NCBI GenBank assembly: GCA_037447655.1
Contig: JBBHKE010002360.1
Location: forward strand, 473,091 to 494,964
From: Zygnema cylindricum
Taxonomy: Eukaryota; Streptophyta; Zygnematophyceae; Zygnematales; Zygnemataceae
Direction of reading: 5' to 3'
Length of the DNA stretch: 21,874 bases
In this document: one piece after another, positions 18,223 through 21,874 of the stretch
Layout of the letters: each line of letters begins with the position of its first letter
How positions within the stretch are numbered: position 1 is the first letter of the stretch
Notes under the pieces: model-generated
Databases searched by the model: none
Told to the model about the DNA's origin: nothing
Seen by the model: the letters and a program-made list of their open reading frames with translations, nothing else
Program-made: the position numbers and the translations under genes

Positions 18223-19350
18223 GGCCTTTCCATCAACTAGAGCCTTCAAGTCAACAGTTCCAACAAGACTTGTGGTTTCTACTCTTCCATCTCTGTACTC
18301 TATCTCAACTGTTTGGATCTTTCTCAGTTTGGTAAACCACCTCTTATCTTTGCACATATGCATTGAGGCCCCTGAGTTTATGATCCACCCATCCGTGGGT
18401 GGGTCCCTCTTACCTCCGAAATCACACATTTGTCTCCGTGGATAGTTGACATGCTTCTTAGTGGTTTTCGGATTATGAAGAAGCTCCTCAAGCTCTTCTT
18501 CCGGTTCGGTTGCTTTGTCCTCTTCCTTATGATGAATTTGATTCAAGAAATCGTTTTTCTTTCCTCCATCCTTTGAGGTTTCTTGTTCATCTTTCAGTCG
18601 AAGATCTACAAGTTTGACACAATCTGCCATATAGTGTCCTGGTTTCTTGCAGAAGTGACAAAGTCCTCCTCGAGGAGTTCCTCTCCCTTGTCGATCAAAC
18701 CTGCCACCTCCTTGTCATCTTCCTCCAAATTTTTGATAGGGATCTTTCCCTTTCTCCTCATCACGCTTTTGCCAATCAGATCCTACAAACAATGCTTGGA
18801 CACTTGGACTCCCTCTCCTAATTTCTATGGTGCTCTTTTTCACTTAAATCATTCCTACTGCATCATCCCAGTTCCAATTGCTATCTCCTATATCCTGCAA
18901 TCGGTTAATGATATTTTCATACTTTTCAAGTAGTTTGATGATCAATGTATTTACTCTTTGTCTCTCAGACCATGAGTTACCTGCACTCTCTAATTCTCCA
19001 AATAATGCTCCTAAATCATTGCAATAATCATTTGTACTTCCTCTCTTATAAGTATAGGCTGCAATCATATTTTCTGCCAGTTGTTGCAACTGCAATGATC
19101 CACTCTTGTATTTTTTAATTGGTGATACCCGAATATGAATGGAAGATCTAACATGCATGAGGGGAATGGCAATTCCTTTCACTACACTTTTGAGAGTTAA
19201 GAGCTTAATAACCTTGTCCTTATAGATCCACTTTTCATACTCTGACCGTTTGGTTTGACTCTTTGTCACCATTGCTGGTGGTGTTGCTGCCGCTATCGTC
19301 TTTGACAATGGAGTCCCTCGAGATACGACTCCTCCCTTTTTTCCTTCCAT
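18223..19350 (-). pseudogene. Element B gag and start of protease, cut off by D sequence
   Basis: Starts at the ATG 19350-19348 (MEGKKGGVVSRGTPLSK), about 240 bp inside the 5' LTR. One frame runs to 18223 with two stops (18844-18846 and 18715-18717). It has the gag core (RVNTLIIKLLEKYENIINRLQ), a complete zinc knuckle CHFCKKPGHYMADC (about 18663-18622), an acidic linker, RRQMCDFGG, then the protease box IINSGASMHMC, where the catalytic Asp is Asn as in element A. The protein breaks at DLKALVDGKA exactly where the D LTR ends; its continuation was not found to the left. Closest visible relatives are the gags of A and D. Confidence 0.88.
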
Positions 19351-19574
19351 GATAACTTCCTCCCTTTCCTCGCCATCATTGGTGATGGTGGTAGATGTTT
19401 AGGCGGTTGTAGTGGTGGAGGTGCCAGAAACACGTGTTCCTCGAAACCCCTATGGAGGTGGGCATCAAATTTGTCCAGACACTATGCCCCATAGGTGTTT
19501 CTCAAAGAGTTCTCCCTCCATCATTATTTCTCAATAAAAAATTTCTAATCCATTAAATATGGCACCCTAGAGGG
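19351..19574 (-). other. 5' leader of element B
   Basis: About 220 bp between gag and primer site, no gene. The part next to the primer site (CTCTAGGGTGCC on the minus strand) is shared with element A. Confidence 0.6.
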
Positions 19575-19587
19575 TAGGCCCATAACT
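19575..19587 (-). other. Primer binding site of element B
   Basis: Minus strand AGTTATGGGCCTA directly inside the LTR, the same anticodon-arm type as in element A with one or two changes. Confidence 0.7.
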
Positions 19588-20280
19588 TGCAATTCTATGA
19601 TCTCCATTCACCCACAGAATGGGCAGCCTATGTAAAGCCTCTAGGTTAATTTATGCCCTTTTTTCTTTCCAAATGAATAGGTTCCACCCTGGTATAAGAG
19701 TATTCTGACCATCCTCAACTGTGTGAGTACCCAGATGCCTTGAGCTAAACGCAAAAAGAATCACTAAATTTGCTCCACTAAGCAGGAAGTTATGACTGGT
19801 CAAAGATGACTTTTATAGTTACAAGCTCTCTTAGAGAGAGGTACCAAAATTTCACTAAATCTTGGTCTGCCTACTCACAACTACCTACTACTAAACCCAA
19901 GTCTAATAGGAACACTGTATAATACAAGAAATTACAGTGGGTGATATACTTATTGTACCGCCATTGTACGACATGGCCTTCAAGGTGTGACGACTGTCAA
20001 ATCGAGAGCCATGGTTCCACCTCCCATCTTCTCCGGTATCTTATGATGTGGCGCCACGTGGCATCGCATGACGCTATATCCAAAGTTCGCCAAAAGCTCA
20101 TTCCGGGTGGCGCCTGCAATGATGGCCTTCCGATCAAATATATTTACACGGTTCGGATTCGCGTCCGTTCATGAATTTTTTCACATATGCCTCGTCGTCA
20201 CTTTGGGGTGAATTTGCCGTTGCGTCATTGTTTAACTATTTGTCAAACTTGTTAAGTGTATCGTTTTTTTAACAACTTAA

Positions 20281-20330
20281 TGGTTAAGACGCCCGGCTAC
20301 ACGAAATCTTGAGGTCTTGGGTTCAAATCG
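20281..20330 (+). other. tRNA-like module, right B LTR
   Basis: TGGTTAAGACG (20281-20291) is an exact A-box match; GAGGTCTTG then GGTTCAAATCG (20320-20330) is a 9-of-11 match to the B-box GGTTCGANTCC. Spacing of 39 bp is compatible with a tRNA or a tRNA-derived SINE head. Confidence 0.55.
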
Positions 20331-20411
20331 TGCTTAGGCAACATTCAGGTAAAATGCCCTCTACTTTAGTCTGCCACCTTCTAAATAAGGCGGCAGCCAT
20401 GGCGTGCCTTT

Positions 20412-20415
<4 letters not shown>

Positions 20416-20460
<45 letters not shown>
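20416..20460. repeat. (CT)n microsatellite
   Basis: CT run with one TTT interruption inside the right B LTR; the left copy has only a short version near 7680. Confidence 0.9.
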
Positions 20461-20461
<1 letters not shown>

Positions 20462-20513
20462 TTAGAGTCTAACTAAAATAGAGAAGTGAACTATTAATTA
20501 CCTCTTTTCAACA

Positions 20514-20518
20514 GAAGG
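20514..20518. repeat. Target-site duplication GAAGG, right copy (element B)
   Basis: Identical to 6851-6855. The A LTR resumes directly after it. Confidence 0.9.
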
Positions 20519-21099
20519 TACTGGTCCAATGGTACCATCTATATGGTCAAGGTACGGCATAGCCATGGTGGGGATGTCTGTCACTGCAAGACTGGTCTTG
20601 ATGCTCAACAGTGATTCGACATTTCAATTACGCTGCGCCACGTGTCATCCGGTTATGTAATGTCCATAAACCGCCAAAAATGCCATTTCTGGTGTCGGCT
20701 TGAGTAATAGTCGTCCGATGCAAACCGACTTTTAATGTTCGTTGTCAAAACAAATGCTCGACTCATTTATTTAGTGCGATGCCGGTGGGCATACAAAATT
20801 CTAGTTGATTCTATGTGATATTTCTTGGAAACCTAATTAATCGATTTAATCTTCCTATATCACTTTAAGTTGCTTTCTAACCCTATGTATCCCAACACAC
20901 CTCCTAGACTAGAAAACAAGGCTACCTGTTATTCCGACGGACCTTCCAGCGGACCGTAGGGACCAGGATCAATTCCTTAGGTGGTCAGTAATATTTTTGG
21001 TACAGTCTTCTTAGAATGTCCACTCTATCCTCTTGGTTGGTCAAGCAGCCATGGATCTATCTCTCTCGCTCCCTCTGGTGACTACAACAAGTGTGAAGA

Positions 21100-21136
<37 letters not shown>

Positions 21137-21217
21137 ACAGCCTAGGTGCCTTTAAAACCATTTAGTTTCTAGAAAGAATGACCTTTAAAATATATAAAGA
21201 AAACACATATTTCAACA
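20519..21217 (-). repeat. Element A right LTR (5' LTR), second fragment
   Basis: Continues the alignment to 1546-2232 of the left LTR. Contains CACGTG at 20639-20644 and the TC/GA hairpin (left arm 21056-21078, right arm (GA)n 21103-21133). Ends TTTCAACA followed by GGATT. Confidence 0.9.
21103..21133. repeat. (GA)n microsatellite
   Basis: 31-bp GA run, the right arm of the LTR hairpin, expanded here while the TC arm is short; the reverse holds in the left LTR. Confidence 0.95.
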
Positions 21218-21222
21218 GGATT
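21218..21222. repeat. Target-site duplication GGATT, right copy (element A)
   Basis: Identical to 1193-1197, directly after the CA end of the LTR. Confidence 0.85.
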
Positions 21223-21700
21223 TACCTAAATTGTTGATGATTTTAGCATTTACTCTCGAGGCTTTGGCGCCTCCTTGATCATTGTTGCCATATTTGTTGA
21301 TGATCTTCTTCTCGTTGGTATTTCCCCCTTTGAAATCTCTTTCGTGAAAGCTTTTTCCCTTGAAACCCATTCTGACAAGGTCAATCTATGTGAACTCACA
21401 TGTTTTTTGGGCATTCAAGTTTCTCGTAATAGCTCAGGTAAAAACCCTCTGTCTTTTTCATGTGACCTTTATTTTTGACCTGTTGGAACGCTTTGACATG
21501 GCGAATTGCTCCTCACTTTCCACCCCTTTAGATGCCAATGCCCCTATCCTCCCAGCCATTTACTCTCTTCTCCCCCACTCCCTTCATGCTACTAACCGCT
21601 TGATGGTTGGGGCCCTTATGTATGTCGTGGAGGCCACCCATCTCGTTGAAGCCAAACGTGTCTCCCATTACCTCTTGAAAGATTACAAACCTAATAAAAT
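21223..21700 (+). pseudogene. Element C reverse transcriptase, second part
   Basis: Continues the RT cut at 1197. SLIIVAIFVDDLLLVG (about 21280-21322) carries the catalytic box as FVDD with both Asp intact. CFLGIQVSR follows, then a 1-base shift near 21475, then DLLERFDMANCSSLSTPLD (about 21475-21530) and LMVGALMY. After that the reading jumps to EAKRV, so about 40 residues of the connection domain are deleted. Stops at about 21226 and 21478 also break it. The wording of these motifs differs from A and B, so C belongs to another copia lineage. Confidence 0.85.
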
Positions 21701-21719
21701 ACACACACAACAATGGTGT

Positions 21720-21874
21720 TCCTCCACAAAAAACATTCAATATATATATTAAGCACAATGCAAATACAACTTCTTTTCTTCCTTCCTTTTACTTCTGATC
21801 TTTCTACGCCCCCTTAACAAGCTACGCCTTCAAAAGATAATTCTACCATAAAGTCTCAACCAATATATATAGGT
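21720..21874. other. AT-rich tail, nothing recognised
   Basis: No coding similarity or repeat seen. It may include the downstream part of element C or host DNA. Confidence 0.4.

Larger units (their letters stand above)
6856..20513 (-). mobile_element. Element B: copia element inserted in A's LTR, rearranged inside
   Basis: The two LTRs (6856-7745 and 19588-20513) form a TG...CA pair flanked by GAAGG. The distance between them, 11.8 kb, is far above the normal 4-5 kb, because the inside holds a second gag-pol series ending in a foreign LTR (E) plus family-D sequence. B's own gag-protease lies at 18223-19350, next to its primer site. Confidence 0.88.
19588..20513 (-). repeat. Element B right LTR (5' LTR)
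   Basis: 926 bp, TGCAATTCTATG...TTCAACA. It carries a degraded stem-loop near 19713-19727, GTAC sites near 19935-19970, CACGTG at 20055-20060, a tRNA-like module at 20281-20330 and a (CT)n run at 20416-20460 that accounts for most of the extra length over the left copy. Confidence 0.9.
1198..21217 (-). mobile_element. Element A: complete but decayed copia element, itself interrupted by element B
   Basis: Minus-strand element. Its 3' LTR is 1198-2232, coding region 2246-6430, primer site 6491-6507, and its 5' LTR is split into 6508-6855 and 20519-21217 by element B. Without B the element would be about 6.4 kb, normal for copia. Both ends are TG...CA (minus strand TGTTGAAATATG...AACA) and it is flanked by GGATT. 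Domain order gag, protease, integrase, RT, RNase H is the copia order. The LTR copies differ at many positions, so the insertion is old. Confidence 0.9.

Overview
The window reads as an intergenic repeat block from a plant nuclear genome, most likely a flowering plant. No intact gene was found. Almost every base belongs to degenerate Ty1/copia-type LTR retrotransposons stacked inside one another. The plant call rests on the copia protein relatedness (gag with a CCHC knuckle, protease, DDE integrase, reverse transcriptase (RT), RNase H (RNH), in copia order), G-box/ABRE promoter motifs in the LTRs, an initiator-tRNA-Met-type primer site, and AT-rich non-coding surroundings with (TC)n tracts.

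Layer 0 is element C (+ strand): gag at about 241-845, a protease relic near 958 and RT from about 1040 to 1197, resuming at 21218-21700. Layer 1 is element A (- strand), inserted inside C's RT. It has TG...CA LTRs at 1198-2232 and at 6508-6855 plus 20519-21217, flanked by the 5-bp duplication GGATT (1193-1197 and 21218-21222). Layer 2 is element B (- strand, 6856-20513), inserted inside A's right LTR, with LTRs at 6856-7745 and 19588-20513 and the 5-bp duplication GAAGG (6851-6855 and 20514-20518). By eye, B's LTR pair is clearly more alike than A's, as expected if B is younger.

Layer 3 lies within B and is rearranged. Next to B's left LTR there is a full RNase H-RT-integrase-protease-gag series (7800-11887). 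It ends in a leader and an unrelated GC-rich LTR (called E, 12121-12716), although B's own gag-protease sits at the other end (18223-19350). Between them are a lone family-D LTR (12735-14003), a 76-bp unassigned spacer, and a deletion-derived non-autonomous element D (LTR 14080-15386, gag-derived body 15387-17146, truncated LTR 17147-18222).

All A, B and D LTRs are on the - strand and share one modular plan, read in transcription order: a pyrimidine/purine hairpin or CT tract, a tRNA-like or tRNA-reminiscent stretch, a CACGTG G-box, a GTAC dyad, then small stem-loops near the LTR end. The sequence of several modules changes while dyad symmetry is kept, which is the most interesting signal here. 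Coding parts are all broken by stops, frameshifts and lost catalytic residues, so none of these copies is expected to be autonomous.
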